DNA from: Candidatus Phosphoribacter baldrii
GTDB taxonomy: Bacteria; Actinomycetota; Actinomycetes; Actinomycetales; Dermatophilaceae
NCBI GenBank assembly: GCA_016704565.1
Contig: JADIZV010000002.1
Coordinates: 897,692-961,691, forward strand
DNA length: 64,000 nt
Direction: 5' to 3'
The notes beneath the pieces were generated by a model. That model ran no database searches. It was not told the DNA's origin and saw only the letters and a list, made by a program, of their open reading frames with translations. Of this stretch, positions 53,028 to 63,589 are shown one piece after another. The translations under genes and the position numbers were made by a program. Numbering within the stretch: the first letter of the stretch is position 1; each line of letters starts with the position of its first letter.

Positions 53028-54747
53028 TCCCGACGATCGGTAAACGCAGAGCCCCGGGCGCCGCACTTGGCACCGCCGGCTTCGCGGGGGCGACCGGATC
53101 GATCTTCTCGTATGCCGCCCCAGCGCGGGCCGCGCGTCGTCCTGGCCCTTGTTGGGCCAGTAGGCCATCGCTCGCTCGGCCTGGGCGGTGATGGTCAGCG
53201 ACGGGTTGACCCCGAGGTTGGCCGACACCGCCGAGCCGTCGACGATGTGCAACCCGGCGTGACCGAACACCCGGTGATAGGCGTCGACGACCCCGTGGTC
53301 GGCGTCCTTGCCGATGGGGCACCCGCCGATGAAGTGTGCGGTCAGGGGGCGCTGGAACTGCTCACCGATGTTGCCTGCGGGGAACCCGCCGACGATCCGC
53401 GCCATCCGGCGGACCGCCTCGTTGGCCAGCGGGATCCAGGTCGGGTTGGGGGCCCCATGCCCTTGCTCCGAGCCGAGGGTGATCTTCCCGGTCAGCCGGT
53501 TGCGCTTGGGGAAGGTGTTGATCGAGTTGTCCAACGACTGCATGACCAGCGCGATGACGGTGCGCTCCGACCAGTGCTTGAAGTCGTAGAGCTGGCGGAC
53601 GGTGCTGCGCTCCCGCCAGGACTGCTTCAACCAGACCCGCCAGCGCGGTTCGTCACCAAGGTCGTCGGTGAGGACAGAGGTCAGCAGCGACATGACGTTG
53701 GAGCCCCGGCCATAGCGGACCGGCTCGATGTGGGTGTGCTCGTCGGGATGGAAGGACGAGGTGATCGCCACACCTTCGGTGAAGTCCCGAGGGTCATCGG
53801 CCGACGCCCCGGCGCCGAGGATCGACTCCGAGTTGGTCCGAGTGAGCCGGCCGAGGTTGTCAGACAGGTTCGGCAGGTCGCCCGTGAACTTCATCGTGTG
53901 CAGCAGCCGCTGGGTCCCCAACGCCGAGGCCGCGAAGACGACCTGGGCTGCGGCATACGTCCGGGTCGTCCGGGCTGCCGTCCGCTTGGTCTTGGCGCGG
54001 GTGTCCTTGGTGTGCACGTCGTAGCCGCCCCCGTGCCGCGGCACGACCCGGGTCACCGTCGTCATCGGGTGCACGTGCGCGCCGCGCTTCTCCGCGAGGT
54101 AGAGGTAGTTCTTGACCAGGGTGTTCTTCGCGTTGTGGCGGCACCCCGTCATGCACTCGCCGCAGCCCGTGCACGTATGCCGTGCCGGCCCCTCTCCGCC
54201 GAAGAAGGGGTCCTCGACGGGTTGCGCCCTTCTCCTCCCCGTCGCGGGGGAACAGCACGCCCACCGGGGTGTAACGGAAGGTGTCGGCCTTGCCCATCTC
54301 CTCGGCGACCTGGCGGATCACCTCGTCGGAGGGGGAGTGCCAGGGGTTGGTGATGACGCCGAGCATCCGCCCGGCCTGGTCGTAGTAGGGCGCGAGCTCG
54401 GCCTTCCAGTCGGTGATATCGCGCCACTGTGGGTCGTCATAGAAGGCGTCCGGGGGTTGGTAGAGGGTGTTGGCATAGACCAACGAGCCGCCACCCACCC
54501 CGGCGCCGCTGAGGATGAGGCAGTCGTTGAGCAGGTCGATCCGCTGGATCCCGTAGCAGCCGACCGCGGGCGCGAACAGGTAGTTGCGGACATCGAAACT
54601 CGTGTCGGGCAGGTCGGCGTCCTCGAAGCGAGGACCAGCCTCAAGGACGGCGACCGAATAGCCCTTCTCGGTGAGCCTCAGGGCGGCGACCGATCCGCCG
54701 AACCCCGAGCCGACCACGACGACGTCGTAGTCGAACGCAGTGCTCAC
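53020..54747 (-). pseudogene. GMC-type FAD oxidoreductase (cholesterol-oxidase-like), two frameshifts
   Basis: About 575 residues when joined. N-terminal FAD motif DVVVVGSGFGGSVAALRLTE, then GAGVGGGSLVYANTLYQPP, a ferredoxin-like TGCGECMTGCRHNAKNTL segment and the C-terminal HIVDGSAVSANLGVNPSLTI. An extra A near 54224 and a lost G in a G-run near 53120 break the frame; they cancel in length. Both sides remain highly conserved. The family oxidises sterols or long-chain alcohols. The GTG start overlaps the ALDH stop by one base, so the two form an operon. Confidence 0.82.
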
Positions 54748-56370
54748 TATGCCCTCCCCAGGCGGCCGAGCAACCGGACCGCGGCCGTCATCACCGCGGC
54801 ATACGCCTCGTCGGTGAGGCCCCAGTGCGGACCGAACCGTAGCAGGTACTGCGTGGCGACCGACTGGACCTCCGTGTAGCGGTGGATGCCCTCAGCGCCC
54901 TGGCGGCGACCGATCCCGGAGGACCGCATCCCACCCATGGGGGCATCCAGGCTGGCGAACGTCGCGCTGAAGGCCTCGTTGACGTTGACCGTGCCGCACC
55001 TGATCCGGTTGGCGATCTGCCGGGCGCGTTTGCTGTCCCGGCTGAACACGGCCGCGTTGAGGCCGTAGTCGCCGGCGTTGGCGAGGTCGACCGCCTCATC
55101 TTCGCTGGTGAAGGAGTAGACCGAGATGACCGGACCGAACGTTTCGTCGGCGTGGCAGGCCATGTCGGGGGTGACCCCGTCGAGAATGGTCGGCTCATAG
55201 AAATAGGGGCCAAGATCGGGGCGAGGCCTTGCCGCCGGCCAGGACCCGGGCTCCATGGTGCACCGCATCGTCGACATGGTCGGCGACGGTCTTGAGCTGT
55301 TCGGCCGAGATGAGCGAGCCCATGTCGATGCCCCACTCGTGGCCAGCGCCCAAGCGCATGGCCTTGGTCCGGGCAACGAACTTCTCGACGAACGCGTCGT
55401 GGACCTCCTTGGCGACATAGAGCCGCTCGGTCGAGACACAGAGCTGGCCGCCGTTGGAGAAGGCGGCCCGCACGGCACCCTCGGCGGCTCGGTCGAGGTC
55501 GGCGTCGGCCAAGACCAGGATCGGGTTCTTGCCGCCAAGCTCCAGCGAGCAACCGATGAGCCGGTCGGCGCACTGCCGGGCGATGACCCGGCCGGTTGCC
55601 GTCGAGCCCGTGAAACAGACGTAGTCGGCCCGCTCGATCATCGGCCCACCCAGGACGCGACCGGCGCCCGTCACCATCTGCCACAGGCCTTCAGGCAGAC
55701 CGGCCTCCTCGAGCAACTGCAGCCCGAACAGTGCTGACAAGGGGGTGTGGTGGTCGGGCTTGGACACGACCGCGTTGCCGGCGGCGATCGCCGCGATCCC
55801 GTCGACGAGAGCCATCGTGAAGGGGTAGTTCCACGGCGAGATGATCGCGACTACGCCCTTGGGCGTGCGGTGCTCCTCGATGTGGGTGAGGAAGGGGACG
55901 ACGCCGTCGCGCGCTTGGGGCGACAGGTGCCGCTCCACGGTCCGGCCGTAGTAGCGCGCGGTGAGGGCGACGTGCAGCGGCTCGTCGAAGGCGTGGATCC
56001 GGGACTTGCCGGACTCCCAACAGATGAGGTCCATGATCTCCTCGCGCCGGTCGAGGATGAGGTCACTCAAGCGCAGCAGCACCGCCGAGCGCTCGGCATA
56101 CGAGGACAGTGCCCAGTCGCGGGCCGCCTCGCGCGCCCGTGCGAACGCGGTCGCCACATCGTCAGGGGTGGAGATGGGCACGCTCCCCAACGGCTGGCCG
56201 GTCGTCGGGGCGTGCACCATCATCGATTGGCCGGACGTCGCGACCAGGCGCTCGGTGAGACCTCGGACGAAGGATTGGTCCAGGGCATAGGTGGCGGCAA
56301 GGACGTGTTCGGGGTCCAACAGGCCGGGGCGGTGCGCAGCGGAACTCTTACCTGCCGTGGCGTGGGTCAT
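54747..56370 (-). pseudogene. Succinate-semialdehyde dehydrogenase-type aldehyde dehydrogenase, one frameshift
   Basis: NAD(P)-dependent aldehyde dehydrogenase, about 540 residues when joined. N-terminal region RAREAARDWALSSYAERSAV, IISPWNYPFTMALVDGIAAI, GSTATGRVIA, catalytic Glu in LELGGKNPIL and catalytic Cys in GGQLCVSTERLY. At about 55224 one extra base moves the frame, after which PDLGPYFYEPTILDGV and DYGLNAAVFSRD complete the enzyme. Similar to GabD2/Rv1731-type proteins. With the GMC oxidase it could carry an alcohol through aldehyde to acid. Confidence 0.85.
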
Positions 56371-56412
56371 GATCGAGCGTAGGCACTCGTGGTGGGGTCG
56401 TGGGCAGGTCGT

Positions 56413-56438
56413 CGGTACGTGACATCCCTCACGTACCG
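56413..56438. promoter_or_regulatory. Perfect 10+10 bp palindromic operator between divergent lipid genes
   Basis: CGGTACGTGA, a 6-base spacer CATCCC, then TCACGTACCG. It lies 43 bases upstream of the ALDH start (minus) and 115 bases upstream of the acyltransferase start (plus). Size and symmetry suit a TetR-type dimer site. No regulator gene lies beside it in this window. Confidence 0.75.
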
Positions 56439-56553
56439 GAACGGGACGTGGGTCCGTAGCGCACCGTCATCGTGACAGCCAGACTCAGCGACAGACAAGT
56501 GCGTACGTTCGGTTGTGCGCGCCGACGCCTGAAACGACGAGGGAGGTCTACGG

Positions 56554-58084
56554 ATGGGAACTCGGATCGCCGCGTCCGACCTGACGTGGCTGATGATGGA
56601 CCGCCCGAACAACCTCATGCACGTGCATGGCCTGCTCACCTTCGACGAGCTGCCGGAGTGGGACAAGCTGCAGGAGGCGATCTTCGAGCGGATCGTCACC
56701 AAATACCGAGTTCTCAGCCAGGTGCCGGTGAAGCGCCGTGGGCACTGGGAATGGGTCGACGACGTCGACTTCTCGGTCGACCGGCACATCCAGCGAGTCA
56801 TCCTCGCTGACTCGCATCCCGACACACTCCGGGCCCACGTGTCGAGCATGTTTTCAGTGCCGTTCGACCGGTCCCGACCGCTGTGGGACATGCAGCTCAT
56901 CTCCGGCCCGGTCCAGGACGAAGGCGGGGGAGCGATGCTCACCCGCTTCCACCACGGGTTGGGCGACGGGATCCGGCTGGTCCAACTGCTCCTGGGCACC
57001 TGTGACCCGGCCCCAGACGCGATCCCGCAGACCGTCGGGCGCTCCGCCGAACCGGGCTCACACGGCGCCTTGGAGACCGTCCGGCACTTGGCCGAACACT
57101 CGGTCAAGGACGCCATGGACGCCTTCGAACACTCGGGCGAGGTGATGGCGCAGGCGAGCCGCACGATGATCGCGACGATGAACCCCCTCGAACTTCCGCA
57201 TCACCTGGAGTCCGCCCTCGACCTGGTCCGCCATCCCACCAAGCTCATCGACGCGCTGACGTCGTTCACCTCCAGCGACAACGAGACCTCCAACTCGTGG
57301 CGGGAGATCGGTCGGCTGTTGCTGCACGGTAAAGCCGAGACGGACGCGTGGAGCGGTCATCCGGATGTGGACAAGGGGGTCGCGTGGGTCGACGGGATCA
57401 GTCTCGACGCCATCAAGCAGGTGGCTGCGACGTTCAACGCGACGGTCAACGACACCCCTCATGGCGGCCGTGTCGCTTGCGCTCACCGACTACCTCACCG
57501 AGCGTGGGGTGGAGGAGATCACGGACCTGGCCTGGATGATGCCGGTGTCGCTGCAACCGGTGGACAGTTCGCTGCCGTCCACGTTGGGCAACCATTTCGC
57601 CGTGGTGCTCTTCGAGATGCCGCTCGGGATCGCCGACCCCGCGACCTTGATCGGCGAGATCCATGAGCGGACCACGCGCCTGAAGAACAGCGCGGAGCCG
57701 GCTGTCGCCTTCGGAATGCAGAAGGTCATCGCCGAGGCCCCCGGCGCTGTGGCCAAGCGCGTCACGGACTTCTTCTCGGGCAAGACCATCGGACAACTGA
57801 GCAACGTCCCCGGCCCCCGCTCGCAGCTCACCATGGTCGGTGCGCCGGTCCGGACCGTCATGGGCTGGGTGCCGACGTCCGGCGACCAGCCGATCGGGGT
57901 CTGTCTGTTCACCTACAACGGGACGGTCGGGGTCGGCGTCTCCTCGGACACCCGGATGGTGCCCGACCCCGAGCGGGTCACCGGGCTCATCCGCACGCAC
58001 ATTGAGGGGCTCATGGTCGCGGCCGCCGAACGTGACACAGCCCCCACCCCCCGCCCCCGGCGCCCCCGTCGGTCGAAGGACTAG
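56554..58084 (+). pseudogene. WS/DGAT-type O-acyltransferase, one frameshift
   Basis: Wax ester synthase/diacylglycerol acyltransferase family, about 509 residues when joined. Opening MGTRIAASDLTWLMMDRPNN; catalytic HHGLGDG at residues 133-139 (HHxxxDG); after the break, LMAAVSLALTDYLTERGV, PSTLGNHFAVVLFEMPLG and LSNVPGPRSQLTMVG. An extra C in a C-run near 57457 (CCCC for CCC) shifts the frame. It should esterify acyl-CoA to an alcohol or diacylglycerol. ATG 56554 has GGGAGG upstream. Next gene starts 11 bases later. Confidence 0.87.
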
Positions 58085-58095
58085 GAGCATCAGGT

Positions 58096-60153
58096 ATGCC
58101 GCGCAAACGGCTCGTCGTCGTCAACGTCACTCTGCAGGGCCCCGAGTGGGACTTCGACGAGAAGGTCTCGTTCGCCGGCCGTGACTTCAGGCTGATCCGG
58201 CTCGGGACCAGCGGTGACATGGATGCCGCCGAGAAACTGGTCTGGCAATGGTCGCTCAAGGCCGATGCGATCGCAGTGACGGGCGTCCGCGAAGCGCAGG
58301 CCACCGGCGTCTTCAAGGGCGACCCGCACGAGGTGCGCCAGGTGCTCGAGACGACGGCACGGGTGCCTGTCCGGGATGGTTCGATGCTCGCCGACGTCCT
58401 GCAGGAGTGGGCCGTCCGGCATGTCCAGGCCGAGATGCCGGGCTACTTCAACAACGCGCGGACGGTCGTTCTCAGCGGCAAGAACTACGAGCGCACCATT
58501 CGGGTGCTGCGCGAGTTCACCGCCAACATCGACTTCGTCGACCCTGCGCTGCGCACCGACGTGCCGGTTGTCCTCAACACCAACCCCGTGGTGGCCAAGG
58601 CCGCCGAAGTGGGGATGTGGTCGTGGCGGCTGACTCCGTCGATCTTCAAGGACCACACTCACGGGCCGGTCGAGTGGGTGAGCGACAAGCTCGCTCACCG
58701 CGCGGCCCGTGACGCGGACGTCATCGTCGGCAGCTATGCCGAGCTGATCCGTTTCGGCTTGGAGGATCTCGCCGGAAAGACCGTCATCACCAATGCCATC
58801 TCAGACGGTCGGCTGACGGAGCTCGGCAGCCGCGGAGTGGACCTGGTCATCGACGCCACACCGCGCCCCTTCCGGTTCATGGTCGTCACGGCGATGCCTG
58901 AGGCGATGGCTGCGGCCATGCACACCGAAGAGCGCGAGCTCACCACCGATGACCTGCTAGGAACTCATCCAAACCGCGGCCCTGGAGCCCCGGTTGCTTC
59001 GTCCCAACGGGGACAAACGCAAGAGCCGGTTCGCCTTTGTCATCCACCCGCTGAGCACCCAGTACTTCAACAACGTCGAGGGCTTGGGCACCATCGCCAA
59101 ACTTCCGGGGGATGGGGGGACGTCGTCGAGAAGGCGATGGCCTACATCCCGCCGTTCATCTACAGCCACGTCACCGGCATCGAGTCGCCGACGGGCGCCG
59201 AGGCCGAGGGCTGGCTGATCTCGGTGGGCGGCACCCCCAAGGAGATGCTCGCCCACAGCCCCGAGTTCACCTACTCCCGGCTCCTGGATGCCGCGGAGCT
59301 GGCCCGCAAACTCGGGGCCCAGGTCATGGGCCTCGGCGCATTCACCAAGGTCGTGGGAGACGCAGGCGTCACAGTGGCCAAACGCGCCCCCTCCCGGTGA
59401 CCACCGGCAACAGCTATAGCGCGTCCGGTGCCCTGTGGGCGGCCCACGCTGCCCTGCGCAAGCTGGGCATCGCGCCGATCGACGAGCACGGCATCATCCA
59501 CGGCAAGGCCATGGTCGTCGGCGCGACCGGGGCGATCGGTTCGGGTGCGCGCGCCTGCTGGCCCTGGTGACCGACGAGCTCTGGCTGGTGTCGCCGGAGA
59601 CGGCCAAGCTCCTGGCCATCAAGAAGGACATCGAGCGGGACAACCCGCGCGCAGTCCTGCACGCTGCCGCCAAGCCCGGCGACGCGCTGGGTGAGATGGA
59701 CCTCATCGTCACCGCAACGTCGGCTGCGGGCAACAAGGTGCTTGACATCATGAAGGTCAAGCCCGGCTGTGTCATCACCGACGTGGCCCGACCCTGGACA
59801 TGTCGGCTGAGGACGTCGCCAAACGGCCGGACGTCTTGGTCATCGAGTCCGGTGAGATCGAGCTCCCCGGTCAGGTCCACATGCGCAATATCGGGCTGCC
59901 CGACGGCGTGGCCTACGCCCGCCTGGCCGAGACCGTCGTGCTTGCCCTGGAAGGGCGTTATGAGACCTTCACCGTCGGTCGCAACATTGAGTGGACCAAG
60001 GTCAAGGAGATCTACCAGCTCGGCCTCAAACACGGGATGCAGCTGGCCACCATCTCGGGCGTGCGGGGTGTGTTCACCGACGCAGACTTCGCTCGCGTCC
60101 GCGAGGCCGCCCTCGCCGCTCGGGCCGAGGCAGGGGCCAGCAAGGCGACGTAG
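58096..60153 (+). pseudogene. Two-domain dehydrogenase with AAR-like C-terminal half, about five frameshifts
   Basis: About 685 residues when joined. The C-terminal half resembles cyanobacterial acyl-ACP reductase (AAR): EFTYSRLLDAAELARKLGAQ, LGAFTKVVGD, VTTGNSYSASGALWAAHAAL, nucleotide-binding VVGATGAIGS and late LAETVVLALEGRYETF. The N-terminal half (1 to about 320; PRKRLVVVNVTLQGPEWDFD, DFVDPALRTDVPVVLNTNPV) is a domain I do not recognise. Frame breaks near 58958, 59103, 59393, 59560 and 59795. Between the acyltransferase and an SDR, a fatty-aldehyde-forming role is plausible but unproven. Confidence 0.6.
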
Positions 60154-60225
60154 ACCACGTCCGCCGGACCGTGTCACCGGGGGTCCTTGCTGTCAGGATG
60201 GGGAACGACCCGATGGAGGAGTCTC

Positions 60226-61101
60226 GTGAAGTCTGTCCAAGGTAAGACCGTCCTGATCACCGGCGCGGCCATGGGGATGGGCCGGTTGTTCGCCGAACGC
60301 GCGATTGCCGAGAAGGCCAAGGCCGTGGTCCTCTGGGACCTCAACGAGCCTGCCCTGCAGCGCACCCTCGAAGAGCTGAGCGGTGGCGCGACGGAGGTCA
60401 CGGCATACCTTGTCGATGTGGGCAACCTCGATGCGGTGACGGCGTCCGCAGCCGCCGTGCTCGACGAGGTTGGGCGGGTCGACGTTACGGTCAACAACGC
60501 CGGGATCGTTCGGGGCAACCAGTATTTCTGGAGTCCGACTCGGCCCGCGACACCCAGCTCACCGTCGCGGTCAACACCCCCGCACACCGATGTATGTCGG
60601 CGCGAGCCTTCCTGCCGAGCATGATCTCCGGCAGCGGCGAGTCGCCTGCTCAACCTCGCCTCGGCCGCCGGTTTCACCGCCAACCCACGGATGGCTGTAT
60701 GCCGCCTCCAAGTGGGCCGTCATCGGCTGGTCCGACTCGGTGCGCCTGGAGCTCAAGCAGGCCGGCGTCGAGCACGTCAAGGTGACGACGGTCTGCCCCT
60801 ACTACGCCAACACGGGCATGTTCGACGGCGCCAAGTCCACCCCATTGCTGCCGATCCTCGGCCCGGCTCACGTCGTCGACGAGGCGTGGAAGGCGATGTG
60901 CTCCGGCGGCTCGTTTGTCGTCCTGCCCAGCACGGTCATGCTCAGTGAGGTGCTCAAAGGTCTGGTCCCGATCGGGGTCCGTGACTTCATCGCCGACAAC
61001 ACCGCTCCATCGGCGTTTATCACACGATGGAGGACTTCACCGGCCGGGCCGAGCAGCAGACCCTGACCTCACCACGGGACCGACAAGGTCGGAAGGACTG
61101 A
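60226..61101 (+). pseudogene. Short-chain dehydrogenase/reductase, several frameshifts
   Basis: Classical SDR of about 290 residues. NAD(P) motif TGAAMGMG at the N-terminus, NNAG at VDVTVNNAGIV, and the catalytic YAASK (AVYAASKWAVIGWSDSVRLE). The frame breaks at about 60535, 60590 and 60645 and again near 61015; the fragments align end to end, with GRAEQQTLTSPRDRQGRKD at the C-terminus. GTG 60226 has GGAGGAG upstream. Could reduce the aldehyde made by the preceding protein or oxidise an alcohol. Confidence 0.78.
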
Positions 61102-61104
61102 GCA

Positions 61105-62040
61105 TTGTCACTGCGGATCCACCGTGTCCCCGTCTCCTACGGCGCCAACATCATGGCCCAGGAGATCCTGCCCGATGGTCCTGTCGCTGGCGGACGCCGA
61201 CCGTCGTGCTTGCTCATGGGTGGTGCCTGGATTTTCCACGAGCTGGCACAAGGTTCTTGCGCCTCCAGACCCGCGCGGGACGTCCGGGTGCCGCTCTACG
61301 TCCAGCGCGGCCACGGCTTAAGGTGAGCATGAGCAGTCGGGGACCCCACGGTCCGGATCCTCGGTGACGACCTGCGCGAGGGCATCGACATGAAACGGCG
61401 CCCGACGGTCCGCTGGTTCTCGCCGGTCATTCGATGGGCGGCATGTCGATCATGGCGTATGCACGGGATGCACTGCGAGCACTCACCGGCCGGGTCAAGG
61501 GCACCGTCCTGGCCTCCTGACGCCGCCACGAAAGGACGCACACCCGTCCCACTGGAACGGGTCATCATGGCGCTTGCCTCGCGCGCCGGGCATCCAACCC
61601 CGGGTCTTCATCCCACGGATGGTCGAGGGGCGGCTCATCTTCGGACAGGGTGCCAACCGCGACGACGTCCGGCACGCCCGTCGACCAGATCAAGCACACC
61701 AAGATGCCGACGATCGGCCGGTTCTTCTATGCCATCGCCGGTCATGACGAGATGGATGCGCTTGGGCACTTCGTCGACGTGCCCACCCACATCGTGGCCG
61801 GCAGCCACGACCGGCTCATCCCCGTGCCGCACGCGGAAGCTCTTCGCCAACGGATCCCCGGTGCCGACCTCAACGTCCTCACCCAGGTCGGGCACACGAC
61901 GACGACGAGGCGTCAGGCATCATCTGCGACGCCATCGTCGGGCTGGTCGACGCCAACACCCCACCGGCACCGCCGGCCCGACCGGCGCCGGGCCGCGGCC
62001 GCCGGCAGCCTCGGCACACCGTCAGGTCACCAGCCGCGGG
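61105..62040 (+). pseudogene. Alpha/beta hydrolase, many frameshifts
   Basis: Fragments in changing frames align to one hydrolase: LRIHRVPVSYGANIMAQEIL at the start (TTG 61105), a VVLAHGW oxyanion motif near 61200, nucleophile region AGHSMGGMS near 61425-61450, then RVFIPRMVEGRLIFGQGANR, TKMPTIGRFFYAIAGHDEMD, VPTHIVAGSHDRLIPVPHAE and VGHTTT with the late His. At least six breaks. The 3' end is uncertain and overlaps the convergent MBL-fold gene. Confidence 0.6.
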
Positions 62041-62697
62041 CGAGCCACTCACGCAGGTGGGGCCGCTCTACTCCCAACGTCGTGTCGTCGCCGTGGCGGG
62101 ATAGACCCAGGTCGCGTCGTCGTAAACGTTGAAATCCCGCGCGGTGACATCGGCGTAGAGCTGCTCGAACGACCGCCCCGGCATCTTCGTGTTGCCGACG
62201 CCGCCGGGGGAACAGCGAGTCGCCGGTGAACAGGTGGGTGAAGCCGGCTGGATCGGCATACGCGAGTGCGACCCCGCCCTCGGTGTGGCCCCTCAGGTGG
62301 AGGACGTCGAGCTGGACCGCGCCGACCTGCAGCCGGTCGCCGTGCCGCAGGGCGCGGTCCGGTGCCAAAGGCAACGCCGCCGCGTCGTCGGCCCCCGAGG
62401 CGGTCGGCGCCCCGGACCCAGGCTAGGGCCAGCCTTCGACGAGCCGACCGGACGTGGTCAGGAGCGGCGGTGAGTGGTGACGATCCCGCCAAGCGCGCCG
62501 GTGCCTTCGGCCACGAGGGCCGGCAGGTAAGCGCGGTTGGTCGGCTGCCGCATCGATGAGCAGTTGTTGCTCGCCCGGTCGCTCCGGCAGGTCAACAGGT
62601 AGGCGTTGTTGTCGAACTCGCCCACGCTGCACTGCGGATCACCAGGATGGCGCAGTTCGCGCACCCCGGAGGGGCCCGGAGGTGACGTGCCCGGCAT
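62027..62697 (-). pseudogene. MBL-fold metallo-hydrolase, several frameshifts
   Basis: About 220 residues. From MPGTSPPGPSG, through VGEFDNNAYLLTCR and QLLIDAAADQPRLPALV, to a damaged metal motif (TTHRRS followed by DH in another frame, for THxHxDH), then LRGHTEGGVALAYADPAGF, HLFTGDSLFPGGVGNT and a final YPGHGDDTTLGVERPHLREW-type end. The order of metal ligands fits glyoxalase-II-like enzymes. Lies directly after the mycothiol-dependent isomerase on the same strand. Confidence 0.7.
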
Positions 62698-62699
62698 AC

Positions 62700-63475
62700 C
62701 GACTCCATCTCAGCCGCCTTTCGGCAAGGTGGGCAGGGGGCCCGCGCTCGCAGGACACTCCGTCGGTGAGCCCGCGGGCGAGCCGCAGAGCAGAAGCGCG
62801 CGACCCGTGACGATGCCGTGCCATCACCGAGCCCGTGTAGGTGTCGCCTTCGTCGCTGCGCAGGGGTCAGCGCCGGCAACGTGCGACCGTCGGGACAATC
62901 GGTCGACTTCGTCGGTGAGGAAGGCCGGACCACCGATCGGGCAGGTCCGCCCAACCCACGCCGCCGAGCGGTCGACGTGGTGGAAGCACACTCGCGCACC
63001 GCAGCCAGGGGAGCTGGGGGCTGTCACGGTCCACCGGCCGCGCCTAGTTCGACCCTCCCGGGCTACGCATGTTCGGGGGACCGGAGTCGGTCGGCAACTG
63101 CCGGCAAGGTTGGTGGCGCTGTGTTCCACGTCCGCGACCAGATCGGCGAGGGTCCGAGTCGATCCCGCCTGGATGTAACAGCTCCCGTGCCTCAGGAGGC
63201 ATACATCGGGGTCGGCACGCCGGTCACCGCCCAGTGACCAGGCTGCCGATGGCGTCGGCGTTGCGGGGGCGACGTGGGTGAAGACGTGGCCTGCGGGTCC
63301 ACCTGTCGCAGAGGGAAGGCCCCTGTTGGTCGTCGCCTCGCGCAGCCGGTATGCCGTGTCCCAGAGTGGGCGCGGGTCGCATCGGCGACGTCACTCCAGG
63401 TCGCTCCTGTCGTCAGCGGCCCGACGCCACCGGGCCGGGGTTGGGCAGGCGATCCGACGACGAGGCATCATTCCG
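62700..63475 (-). pseudogene. Mycothiol-dependent maleylpyruvate isomerase family protein, heavily frameshifted
   Basis: Recognisable pieces in changing frames: GHVFTHVA (metal-ligand His of the DinB-like helical bundle), NADAIGSLVTG, PMYAS, IQAGSTRTLADLVADVEHSA, then FHHVDRSAAW and AFLTDEVDRL of the C-terminal part. The family uses mycothiol, an actinobacterial thiol. No continuous frame longer than about 100 codons remains. Both ends are approximate. Confidence 0.5.
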
Positions 63476-63589
63476 GCAAAACCGTTTAACCGACGTGGCT
63501 GATCGGGTGAGCGGCCTACCATGCCTCGGCAGCCGGCGCGAGCACCCGGTCCCCTGTCGAGGGCAGGTCGGAAACATCTGGCGGGTCCG

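Larger units (their letters stand above)
851..63356. repeat. Dispersed octamer GTATGCCG / CGGCATAC, about 90 copies
   Basis: First bases found by eye: 851, 1394, 1755, 2744, 3956, 4681, 5175, 5308, 5579, 6833, 6983, 7179, 7474, 8425, 9884, 10259, 10377, 10566, 10682, 10970, 11672, 13909, 14200, 14939, 15007, 15274, 16018, 16050, 16188, 16743, 17275, 18145, 18156, 18543, 19034, 20724, 21336, 21521, 22699, 22923, 23296, 24627, 25112, 25205, 25975, 26322, 26564, 28427, 28571, 28825, 29737, 32040, 32071, 32495, 32779, 33310, 34217, 34507, 36873, 37479, 37947, 38736, 39236, 41168, 41855, 41963, 43872, 44356, 44816, 45301, 45707, 46708, 47501, 47716, 50806, 51476, 51654, 52420, 52626, 53110, 53951, 54175, 54797, 56094, 58094, 60401, 60697, 62254, 62692, 63349. 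A few may be missed or off by one. About 46 in one orientation and 44 in the other. Confidence 0.93.

Noticed and set aside
851..63356. Octamer as a KOPS- or Chi-type polar signal
   Set aside because: Both orientations are about equally common (about 46 to 44) across 64 kb with no visible switch, which a replication-oriented signal would not show. The whole genome is needed to exclude it fully.
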